Shown here one piece after another: positions 6,013-12,523 of a stretch of 15,255 nt of DNA. The notes under the pieces were generated by a model. It had not been told where the DNA came from, ran no database searches, and saw nothing but the letters and a program-made list of their open reading frames with translations. The position numbers and the translations under genes are program-made. This DNA is from Candidatus Coatesiibacteriota bacterium (GTDB lineage Bacteria > B130-G9), in the NCBI GenBank assembly GCA_016929465.1, contig JAFGIT010000083.1:1-15255 (forward strand), written 5' to 3'. Numbering within the stretch: position 1 is the stretch's first letter; each line of letters starts with the position of its first letter.

Positions 6013-6966
6013 TCAGGTCTCCTGCATTCGCCCTCCGAACAATTCATCCGGGAATTCCGCTTCCGATGGTTGAATGAAGAGCGTCTCGAAGTCTAATTCC
6101 TGAGCGATTTCAAACGCCGCCGCATATTCCTCGGCAGTGATTCGCCTGCTCAGAATCTGATGCTCGAGCGCTTTGTATGCGGGTCGATATTGCCCCATCA
6201 AACTCACCGCGACATCCGTCGAGAGACCCTCGGCGATCCAGTTCAGCGATGCCCTCGTGTTCTCTGAATGTCCCGGTAGGACCAAGTGCCTAATGATGAG
6301 ACCCCGCGACGCAATGCCGTCCGCATCGAGCACGAGCGGGCCGGTTGCATGCCACATCGCTTTGAGCGCTTCGCGGGAGCGTGCGACGTAGTCCGGCGCA
6401 TTCGAGTATTCACGGGCGAGCACCGGGTCGGCGTAGCGGATGTCGGCGAGGTAGATGTCGATGATCCCTTCGAGCGTCTCGATCAGGCCCGTGGTCTCGT
6501 ATGAGCTGGTGTTATAGACGATAGGCAGGCTCAATCCCGCCCCGTAGGCAAGATTCAGCGCTTCCAGTATCCACGGCATGAATTGGGTCGGCGTGACGAG
6601 ATTGATGTTGTGGCAGCCCTGGTCCTGCAGGTCGAAGAAGACCTCGCATAGCTCGGCAGAGCTCAGCTCCCTGCCTTGGTCGAGCTGGCTGAAGCGGTGG
6701 TTCTGGCAGTAGATGCATCGCATTGTGCAGTGTGAGAAGAAGACGGTGCCGGAGCCTTTTGTGCCGCTAATCGGGGGCTCCTCTCCGTGGTGCGCTGCAT
6801 GTCTGAAGACCTTGGGTCTGATTCCTGCCCTGCAGAATCCCCGCTCGCCAGCCTCTCTATTGACACGGCACGCTCGGGGGCAGAGCTTGCAGTCGCGGTC
6901 GTTCTCCTTCAGGTGATCGAGTGCTTCCTCTATTCGCCGGAGCCGCTTCTCGACGTCAACTTCCAT
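6013..6966 (-). CDS. Radical SAM protein, PflX / COG1313 type
   Basis: This 317-residue protein carries the radical SAM cluster motif 'CTMRCIYC' (C80, C84, C87), which binds a 4Fe-4S cluster and S-adenosylmethionine. Before it are four further cysteines, C26, C29, C33 and C45 ('CKLCPRACRV', 'GERGFCRAG'), then 'HHGEEPPISGTKGSGT', both hallmarks of the PflX-like family related to pyruvate formate-lyase activating enzymes. Later motifs include 'VTPTQFMPWILEAL' (124-137) and 'RHLVLPGH' (226-233). The family's substrate is not firmly known, so I assign no reaction. It is the last of three co-directional genes. ATG 6966 lies 17 nt after the stop of the sugar-transferase gene. No clear ribosome binding site precedes it, so it may depend on translational coupling. 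A TTG at 7050 would add 28 residues and overlap the upstream gene; it is less likely. Why it sits beside glycan genes is unclear. Confidence 0.88.
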   Translation of the reverse strand: MEVDVEKRLRRIEEALDHLKENDRDCKLCPRACRVNREAGERGFCRAGIRPKVFRHAAHHGEEPPISGTKGSGTVFFSHCTMRCIYCQNHRFSQLDQGRELSSAELCEVFFDLQDQGCHNINLVTPTQFMPWILEALNLAYGAGLSLPIVYNTSSYETTGLIETLEGIIDIYLADIRYADPVLAREYSNAPDYVARSREALKAMWHATGPLVLDADGIASRGLIIRHLVLPGHSENTRASLNWIAEGLSTDVAVSLMGQYRPAYKALEHQILSRRITAEEYAAAFEIAQELDFETLFIQPSEAEFPDELFGGRMQET

Positions 6967-6983
6967 AGTGCCGTGTTCGGAGG

Positions 6984-8387
6984 TCAGCTGGATCCATGGC
7001 CGGTCACGATGACCTTCAAAGTCTCCAGGATGATGAATAGGTCCAGCCAAACCGAGAAGTTCTGGATGTAGCCGAGGTCGTATTTGATCTTGATCTCGGG
7101 AATGGTCGCGTAGCCAGCGTGTATCTGGGCTAGCCCGGTAATGCCCGGAAGGACCGAGAACCTTTGCGAGTAGCCCGGAATCCGTCGGCTGTATTCCTCG
7201 ACGAAGACCGGCCGTTCTGGCCTCGGGCCGACGAAGCTCATCTCCCCCTTGATGATGTTGAGCAGCTGGGGGAGCTCATCGAGCCTGGTCTTTCTGAGGA
7301 ACCTGCCTATTAGGGTAATTCGATCGTCGTCCATGGACGAGATGACAGGCCCGGTCGAGCGCTCTGCGTCGTGGGCCATTGTCCTGAATTTAATGATCTT
7401 GAAGGGCTCTTCATCCTTGCCTATTCGCTCCTGCCTGTAGAAGACGGGTCCCTTTGAGGTGAGTTTAACAAGAAGGCCGATAGCGATGAACAGGGGCAGG
7501 AGAATGAGCAGGAAGATCAGGGATGAAAAGGAATCGATTACGCGTTTGATGGCGAGCTGAAATGTCGGCTTCAACGTCGACTCTATCTCGATTAGCGGTA
7601 CATCCGAGATTCTGAAGTCCTGCAGCCTTCCGATGAGTATCTCATAGTCTGACGGGATTATCGATACGTGTGCGTGCCGCGGGCCATACAGGAGGTCGGG
7701 GAGAAACTCCTGCTGCCAGCAGTTGGGCGAAGCGATGAGGATTTCGTCAACGGCGCTCTTCTTCAAGATATCCGGCACACTTGTGACGTCTCCGAGCACG
7801 GGGAATCCGCAGATTGCCGGCTCGTTGTTCGGCTCGTTCGGAGCGTGGACCACCCCAACGACCTCGAGCCTCATGCTGGGGTCCTCATTGAGTCGTTCGA
7901 GCAGGGTCCTTGCGACGGTCGAGGTGCCGATTACGATCGCTCGCTTTTTGGGCCTGCCCTTCACCAGAACCGAGAAGGACGCCGCCCTGAAAACGCCGAT
8001 GAATATGCAATTCAGGACCAGGAAGATTGGGAAGATCGACCTCGGGAATGGGACATCTCCCGCAAAGAAGTAGAAAGCGGCGAGCAGCACAGTCTCGAGC
8101 GTTATGGCGCTTATGATGGGCCGCATCTTGATCCTGACCTGGAACGTGTCCAGCGGCTCATAAAGGCCGAAGAAGTAGAAGATCACGACCTGTCCGGGGA
8201 TCATGAGCCACATGTAGTGGGCCACGTCATAGATGCGGCGCGTCGGCATCACATCCTCGAAGACCATGAATGTGAAGTTGGAACGGAGCCAGAAAGCGGC
8301 AAGATACGCCAGCAGAGCGATTGAAACGTCCCCCAAGAGGAGGAGTATCTGCTCGAATGCTATCCGCGTCGAGTGCCGCAGGCCCAC
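6984..8387 (-). CDS. Polyprenyl-phosphate sugar-1-phosphate transferase (WbaP/WcaJ-like)
   Basis: This membrane enzyme should transfer a sugar-1-phosphate from a nucleotide sugar to undecaprenyl phosphate, the first step of exopolysaccharide, capsule or O-antigen assembly. From the GTG at 8387 it has 467 residues, the usual length for the long form of the family. The N-terminal part holds several membrane helices. A Rossmann-like domain follows ('RAIVIGTSTVARTLLERL', about residues 149-166). Then come another helix and the catalytic domain with 'SKGPVFYRQERIGK', 'KIIKFRTM', 'RKTRLDELPQLLNIIKGEM' (Asp-Glu pair) and 'SFVGPRPERP'. The start is uncertain. An in-frame ATG at 8498 would add 37 residues unlike the family and overlap the upstream gene by 82 nt with no ribosome binding site. 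GTG 8387 lies 29 nt past that gene's stop and has GAGAAGG just upstream, though close. The neighbouring GT2 gene probably adds the next sugar. Confidence 0.9.
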   Translation of the reverse strand: MGLRHSTRIAFEQILLLLGDVSIALLAYLAAFWLRSNFTFMVFEDVMPTRRIYDVAHYMWLMIPGQVVIFYFFGLYEPLDTFQVRIKMRPIISAITLETVLLAAFYFFAGDVPFPRSIFPIFLVLNCIFIGVFRAASFSVLVKGRPKKRAIVIGTSTVARTLLERLNEDPSMRLEVVGVVHAPNEPNNEPAICGFPVLGDVTSVPDILKKSAVDEILIASPNCWQQEFLPDLLYGPRHAHVSIIPSDYEILIGRLQDFRISDVPLIEIESTLKPTFQLAIKRVIDSFSSLIFLLILLPLFIAIGLLVKLTSKGPVFYRQERIGKDEEPFKIIKFRTMAHDAERSTGPVISSMDDDRITLIGRFLRKTRLDELPQLLNIIKGEMSFVGPRPERPVFVEEYSRRIPGYSQRFSVLPGITGLAQIHAGYATIPEIKIKYDLGYIQNFSVWLDLFIILETLKVIVTGHGSS

Positions 8388-8416
8388 GCCCCTTCTCAGG
8401 GAAAAGGAGCCAGCGT

Positions 8417-9346
8417 TCAGCCTTCCAGTGAAGCCTTTACCAGCCGCACCGGGGATGCCGCGATGTTTCCGATTATTCTGGGAAATGCGAGTGCCCATAC
8501 ACCAATAAATACCATAATGTTGAAAGCAAGTGAATGACCGGTCGAGTAGTGCTTCCTGTGGAATTTGAGCATCGAATCGTAGAAATGGAAAACCGACGAA
8601 ACCGGCTGAATTCTCATCGATACTCCCTTCCGATGTCTCACTGATGCGGTCGGAAGGAACCAGACCTCATATCCCGCCTTTGCGGCCCTGAAGCAGAAGT
8701 CGAGGTCCTCCCCGAATAGAAAGAATTCCTCATCGAATCGAATCTCTTCGCAGAGCTCCTTATGAAACATGCAGAAGCTCCCTGAGATGGCGCCCACCTT
8801 TCTGGGGCTGGTGTCGCGATTATCGGGAAGATTATATCTCGGCAGCCGGCGTGAAGCCGGGAATAATCGCGCCAGTCCACTCAGCCTGGTGAAGGCCGAC
8901 CCGGGGGTCGGTATCGCTCTGATGCAGGCCGGTTCGAACGAGCCATTCGGATTAAGCACCTTTCCTCCGACGATGCAGGGCCTGTCCCGCTTCGAGATGA
9001 AATCGACGATGGGAACCAGGAAGTCGGGATTTACTTCGGTGTCGGGATTGAGCAGCAGTATATACTTCCCCGAACAAAGCGCCATTCCCGAGTTGACCGC
9101 CCTCGAGAAGCCGACATTCGAACTGCTGCGATGGAGTTTTATTCGATCCAGCACGCCACGCTGCAATATGAGGCTCTCGTCACTTGAAGCGTTATCCCAA
9201 ACGATGACCTCTGCACCGCTCTGATTCCGGAAAATTGAATTAAGGCATCGGCCGAGGTATTCACCCGAGTTGTAGTTGATGATTAGTATCGACACTGCTT
9301 CGAGGCTCGTCTTCGCCGGCTTCATCGTTGACGCTGACGCCCCCAC
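8417..9346 (-). CDS. GT2-family glycosyltransferase (rhamnosyltransferase-like, WbbL type)
   Basis: An inverting GT-A glycosyltransferase of 309 residues from GTG 9346, or 302 from ATG 9325; neither start has a convincing ribosome binding site. Motifs are 'VSILIINYNSGEYLGRCLNS' (18-37), 'VIVWDNASSDES' (47-58), 'SSNVGFSRAVNSG' (75-87), the metal-binding 'LLLNPDTEVNPDF' (97-109; D102 in the DxD position), 'GAISGSFCMFHK' (185-196) and 'FGEDLDFCFRAAKAGYEVWF' (211-230), whose Glu-Asp pair is the usual base region. A hydrophobic C-terminal segment (about 273-295) suggests membrane association. The sequence resembles rhamnosyl- and related sugar transferases of O-antigen and exopolysaccharide loci, but the sugar cannot be read from the motifs. 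It heads the minus-strand operon continuing into the sugar-1-phosphate transferase and the radical SAM gene. It lies divergent to the DUF116 gene with about 70 bp between. Confidence 0.9.
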   Translation of the reverse strand: MGASASTMKPAKTSLEAVSILIINYNSGEYLGRCLNSIFRNQSGAEVIVWDNASSDESLILQRGVLDRIKLHRSSSNVGFSRAVNSGMALCSGKYILLLNPDTEVNPDFLVPIVDFISKRDRPCIVGGKVLNPNGSFEPACIRAIPTPGSAFTRLSGLARLFPASRRLPRYNLPDNRDTSPRKVGAISGSFCMFHKELCEEIRFDEEFFLFGEDLDFCFRAAKAGYEVWFLPTASVRHRKGVSMRIQPVSSVFHFYDSMLKFHRKHYSTGHSLAFNIMVFIGVWALAFPRIIGNIAASPVRLVKASLEG

Positions 9347-9360
9347 GATTTAGAGTCCGT

Positions 9361-9389
9361 TTGACTGCAGCCCCTACCTGGGCTATTTT
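9361..9389 (+). promoter_or_regulatory. Sigma70-type promoter for the DUF116-hsp20-purE unit
   Basis: TTGACT (9361-9366, five of six consensus bases), a 17-bp spacer and TATTTT (9384-9389, four of six) form the best promoter match I found in the window. Transcription would start near 9396, about 20 nt before the DUF116 start, leaving room for little more than the ribosome binding site. No equally good divergent promoter for the GT2 gene is visible in the same gap. Confidence 0.6.
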
Positions 9390-9405
9390 CACAATCTGTC
9401 TTATT

Positions 9406-9412
9406 AAGAGGG
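9406..9412 (+). promoter_or_regulatory. Ribosome binding site for DUF116, pointing to a TTG start
   Basis: AAGAGGG lies 3 nt before TTG 9416 and 6 nt before the adjacent TTG 9419. The spacing favours 9419. The first in-frame ATG (9485) has no comparable site upstream. Confidence 0.5.
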
Positions 9413-9418
9413 CAATTG

Positions 9419-10294
9419 TTGGGCGCGAACTTGGAAACGAACTCATCTGGCGAATCCACGGGCGGAACGCAGCTCTGCGTTCGCATGTTGTCGGTCACCG
9501 CCGTACTCATAGCGGCTGTGCTGATTGGTGGAATCGCCGTTTTCGGGCCGTTCCTTGCTGGAATATATGATCTGCTGCCCATTGCTTTTTATGTAGCCGT
9601 ATTTGTCGGTCTTGCTGTCATCCTTTTCGGAATATGGAAGCTTGCGACCACCCGGTCATCAAGCTCAAGCATATTATCCCGTACGCTCCGTAAATCCATC
9701 ATCAGATTTTTGCTCCCAGTCGCGGCTCTGATCGGACGCTTATTCGGCATTTCGAGGGACAGCCTCATCTCCTCCTTCATAGAGATAAACAACATGCTGA
9801 CGATGGAGGACGGCCATGCGGTTGCTCCCAGCGAGATGCTCGTACTGCTGCCGCAGTGCATTCAGGCGTCGGGTTGTGCCCACAGACTTACGAACGATAT
9901 ACACAACTGCAAGAGGTGCGGCAGATGTGATGTGGCGCGGCTTCTGGATATATTCGACAAGTACGGTCTCGATGCCCATGTGGTTCCGGGCGGCACGCTC
10001 GCCAGAGACCTGATCAAGACGAAGAGGCCGAAGCTCGTTCTAGCGGTAGCCTGCGAGCGAGAGCTTTCGTCGGGGATAGCGGACATATATCCCACGCCTG
10101 TCATCTCCGTCATCAATGAGCGCCCGAATGGCCCATGCGTGGAAACCAAGGCCCAGTGCGAATCGATAGACAAGATCCTGACACATTTGCTTGGCACTTG
10201 CAGCTGTGCTAATGGTACGGGGTTGGTGGACGATATACATAAGTGTAAAGGTGACTGCCAACTTCAGAATGAGGATGGAAGAAGTGCGGATTGA
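9419..10294 (+). CDS. DUF116-domain membrane protein, Cys-rich
   Basis: A 291-residue protein of unknown function. Two hydrophobic segments near the N-terminus (about 24-50 and 52-76) anchor it in the membrane and are followed by a Ser-rich and basic linker. The DUF116 core then shows 'LLPQCIQASGCAHRL' (about 143-157), the cysteine cluster 'CKRCGRC' (164-170), 'VVPGGTLARDLI' (188-199), 'LAVACERELSSG' and 'NGPCVETKAQC'. The spaced cysteines suggest metal or Fe-S binding on the cytoplasmic side, but this is not proven for the family. The C-terminus adds four more cysteines ('GTCSC', 'HKCKGDC') whose presence in relatives I cannot confirm. The start is an unusual TTG, chosen from the ribosome binding site. 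The hsp20 start overlaps its last 20 nt in another frame, so the two are probably translationally coupled. It is the first gene after the strong promoter. Confidence 0.85.
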   Translation: MGANLETNSSGESTGGTQLCVRMLSVTAVLIAAVLIGGIAVFGPFLAGIYDLLPIAFYVAVFVGLAVILFGIWKLATTRSSSSSILSRTLRKSIIRFLLPVAALIGRLFGISRDSLISSFIEINNMLTMEDGHAVAPSEMLVLLPQCIQASGCAHRLTNDIHNCKRCGRCDVARLLDIFDKYGLDAHVVPGGTLARDLIKTKRPKLVLAVACERELSSGIADIYPTPVISVINERPNGPCVETKAQCESIDKILTHLLGTCSCANGTGLVDDIHKCKGDCQLQNEDGRSAD

Positions 10295-10733
10295 TTTTGA
10301 CATTTCTTCGGAAGTCGAACGGATACAGGACCAGCTCAACAGGCTGATCCAGCGAGTGACGGCTCAAGGCTGGGACGTCTCTCTCCAGGATGAGAGATTT
10401 CAGCCTGCAGTCGATGTGTATGAGACTCGCAGCGCCCTGGTCTTGATAGTCGAGTTGCCGGGTGTCAAGGCGTCGTCCATTCAGGTGTATGGGTTGAGTG
10501 GGGCGATGCACCTGGAGGGTGTGAAGGAGTCGGACTATCCGCCATCTGGAGACGCGATGTTCCACGCTTTCGAGCGGAGATTCGGGAAGTTTGAGGTTAA
10601 GGTCGTTATCCCTTGCCCTGTTCAATTCGCCGAGGCTAAGGCGGTCTATTCAGATGGCCTGGTCAGGATTGAGCTACCGAAGATTAAGGACCGTCGCCAG
10701 CGCAAATGCGTAGTGCCCGTCGAAATCGTCTGA
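10275..10733 (+). CDS. Hsp20 / alpha-crystallin family small heat-shock protein
   Basis: A 152-residue ATP-independent chaperone that should bind unfolding proteins as large oligomers in the cytoplasm. The alpha-crystallin domain spans about residues 43-138. It begins with 'FQPAVDVYETRSALVLIVEL' and 'PGV', includes 'FHAFERRFGKFEVKVVIP' and ends with 'SDGLVRIELPK', the conserved G-L strand. The N-terminal arm is short and helical. The tail ends 'VVPVEIV', giving an I/V-x-I/V type motif used for oligomer contacts. ATG 10275 has GAGG immediately upstream; ATG 10269 and GTG 10284 are in-frame alternatives. All overlap the end of DUF116, consistent with coupling. No heat-shock element such as CIRCE is visible, so expression probably follows the upstream promoter. 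Confidence 0.9.
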   Translation: MEEVRIDFDISSEVERIQDQLNRLIQRVTAQGWDVSLQDERFQPAVDVYETRSALVLIVELPGVKASSIQVYGLSGAMHLEGVKESDYPPSGDAMFHAFERRFGKFEVKVVIPCPVQFAEAKAVYSDGLVRIELPKIKDRRQRKCVVPVEIV

Positions 10734-10738
10734 ATGAT

Positions 10739-10751
10739 GTCCTTCGAGGAC
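10739..10751. repeat. Small perfect hairpin between hsp20 and purE
   Basis: GTCCT-TCG-AGGAC sits 5 nt after the hsp20 stop in the 85-bp gap before purE. It has no T-run, so it is unlikely to terminate transcription, but it could stabilise or process the mRNA. Confidence 0.3.
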
Positions 10752-10818
10752 GTGCGGGTCCGCTTGATCCATGACAGCCATCCAGAGCCAACCAAGGCGC
10801 TGAATCCCTGAAATCGAA

Positions 10819-11334
10819 ATGAACGAGGAGCTGAAATTGACAGAACCGCTAGTGGCAATAGTAGCAGGCAGCAAATCCGATGAAGAGCTCATCGATGAGG
10901 CGTCGAGCACGCTCTCTGAGCTCGGTATCCCCCATGAGAAGCGGATAATCTCCGCCCACAGGACGCCAAACCGGGCTATGGAATTCGCATCGACGGCAAA
11001 AGCGAGGGGTCTGAAAGCTATAATCGCAATAGCGGGGAAGGCGGCGCATCTCGCTGGCGTTTTGGCCTCGAAGACAATCATCCCCGTGATCGGTGTGCCT
11101 GCCAAGACATCCGATCTCGGTGGCATGGATTCGCTCCTTTCGACGGTCCAGATGCCCTCCGGTATCCCCGTCGCGACCGTCGCTATAGGGAAAACCGGCG
11201 CAAAGAACGCCGCGCTGCTCGCAGCTCAGATACTCGCGTTATCCGATGAATCGCTCTCGCAGCGCTATGAGAGCTTCAGGATGGGCCTCTCCGAGAAGGT
11301 CGAGCAGGACGACCGGGAGTTTTCTGAGAGCTGA
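10819..11334 (+). CDS. purE: N5-carboxyaminoimidazole ribonucleotide mutase
   Basis: PurE moves the carboxyl group of N5-CAIR to give CAIR in purine synthesis, as a cytoplasmic octamer. The 171-residue length fits (E. coli about 169). The phosphate loop 'VAGSKSD' (15-21), 'SAHRTP' (45-50, catalytic His47), 'IAGKAAHLAGV' (71-81), 'PVIGVPAKTSDLGGMDSLLS' (89-108) and 'VQMPSGIPVATVAIGKTGAK' (110-129) are all present. The 'AAHL' segment marks the class I (CAIR mutase) form, which normally needs PurK; no purK is in this window. ATG 10819 has no ribosome binding site. GAGGAG (10825-10830) lies 6 nt before an in-frame TTG at 10837, so a start there, six codons shorter, is quite possible. It follows hsp20 by 85 bp and converges with rodA, 30 bp from its end. 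The tail is acidic ('QDDREFSES'). Confidence 0.95.
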   Translation: MNEELKLTEPLVAIVAGSKSDEELIDEASSTLSELGIPHEKRIISAHRTPNRAMEFASTAKARGLKAIIAIAGKAAHLAGVLASKTIIPVIGVPAKTSDLGGMDSLLSTVQMPSGIPVATVAIGKTGAKNAALLAAQILALSDESLSQRYESFRMGLSEKVEQDDREFSES

Positions 11335-11364
11335 CCTGTTTCTACCAGACTCGGATTGCCGGTT

Positions 11365-12459
11365 TCAGAATGCGAACCTGCGCATCTGGACGCTTTGAAG
11401 AAGGCCGATCATGACAAAGACCGCGATCAGGGATGAGCCCCCGTAACTCATGAACGGAAGCGGTAGACCTGTAATCGGGAGAAGCCCGATGACCATCGCG
11501 ACATTCACCAGGAATTGCCCCCCGATCATTGACGCGCAGCCAACGGCGAGAAGGAGGCCGGTGCGGTCCTTTGCACGCGCAGCGATCGAAAATATCGCCA
11601 TCATAAGCAGTCCAAAAAGAAGGACGACGAGGAGTGAGCCCAGGAAGCCCTGCTCCTCGGCATGAACCGAGAATACGAAGTCGGTGTGCTGCGCCGGTAG
11701 GAAGTGAAGTCGTACCTGCGTGCTATTGCAGAATCCCTTGCCAAAAACCCCGCCTGAGCCTACCGCGATCTTCGATTGAATTGCCTGATATCCCGAGCCT
11801 AGCTCGTCATAGACGGGATCGATAAACGCGACGATCCGCTGGCGCTGATAGTCCTTTAGAAAGAACCACCCAGGTATTGTCGATAGCAATCCGGCCAGAA
11901 GAAAGCACGTTATTGGCCACAGCCGTCTCTGTGCTACGAAGGCCAGGACAATGAATGGGATCCCCAGGGTCAAAGCCGTCCCGAAGTCCGGCTGCTTCAC
12001 TATGAGAGCTCCAGGAATGGCCATGATGATCAGTCCGCCAGCCAGCTGCAACCAGGGGTTCTCACTGAGCTGCCTCGAAGAAAATATACGAACCAGCGCG
12101 AGCACAGTCGCGATCTTGGCGAACTCAGAAGGCTGAAACCTTATCGGACCGAGAACGAACCAGCGCGTAACACCTGCAATGGGCTGTGCGAAGAGCAGCA
12201 CAAACAGAAGGACGAGACAGGTGACTATGAGTATCAGGTAGGCCATCTTGATTACTCTGTTGTAATTCAACGACATCACCGCGATCATCGCCAGCAGGCC
12301 TAGTCCGAGCCACTTCAGCTGAGTCTTGTATGCAGTGGCGATCTGTCCCTGGGAAGTGCATGTCGCAGCATATATCGTCGCAATCCCGATGAGCGAGAGC
12401 GCGACAGCAGCCAGGATCAACCACCAATTGATATGTTGAATTAGGCGTCTGTCCAGCAT
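11365..12459 (-). CDS. rodA: Peptidoglycan glycosyltransferase RodA (SEDS family)
   Basis: RodA polymerises lipid II into glycan strands during cell elongation, working with PBP2. The 364 residues form about ten membrane helices, the usual size. Family motifs include 'GPIRFQPSEFAKI' (104-116), 'IVKQPDFGTAL' (153-163), 'SGYQAIQSKIAVGSGGVFGK' (222-241), 'FLPAQHTDFVFSVHAEEQG' (253-271) with catalytic D260, and 'ITGLPLPFMSYGGSS' (329-343). Two conserved positions differ: the common 'GTQ' reads 'STQ', and the Glu of 'LPE' before HTDF is Ala. The catalytic Asp and the rest are intact, so the enzyme is probably active. The gene follows mrdA by 64 nt in the elongation cluster. No strong ribosome binding site precedes ATG 12459, and I see no other start nearby. 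FtsW is the alternative, but the pairing with PBP2 and MreD favours RodA. Confidence 0.93.
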   Translation of the reverse strand: MLDRRLIQHINWWLILAAVALSLIGIATIYAATCTSQGQIATAYKTQLKWLGLGLLAMIAVMSLNYNRVIKMAYLILIVTCLVLLFVLLFAQPIAGVTRWFVLGPIRFQPSEFAKIATVLALVRIFSSRQLSENPWLQLAGGLIIMAIPGALIVKQPDFGTALTLGIPFIVLAFVAQRRLWPITCFLLAGLLSTIPGWFFLKDYQRQRIVAFIDPVYDELGSGYQAIQSKIAVGSGGVFGKGFCNSTQVRLHFLPAQHTDFVFSVHAEEQGFLGSLLVVLLFGLLMMAIFSIAARAKDRTGLLLAVGCASMIGGQFLVNVAMVIGLLPITGLPLPFMSYGGSSLIAVFVMIGLLQSVQMRRFAF

Positions 12460-12523
12460 CTATCTGCGACCCATCAGTCTAGTAGCCTCGCGTCGGAGAA
12501 TGGTGCGACACTTGCTTCCTGGT

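Noticed and set aside
7668-8324. 218-codon open frame on the plus strand
   Set aside because: It is antisense to the sugar transferase; the product is highly charged, low in hydrophobic residues and lacks any motif, as expected for a shadow frame.
8388-8498. ATG 8498 start for the sugar-1-phosphate transferase
   Set aside because: It gives an 82-nt overlap with the GT2 gene, has no ribosome binding site, and adds residues unlike the family; GTG 8387 is preferred but not proven.
11335-11364. Terminator between the convergent purE and rodA genes
   Set aside because: The 30-bp gap shows no inverted repeat or T-run.
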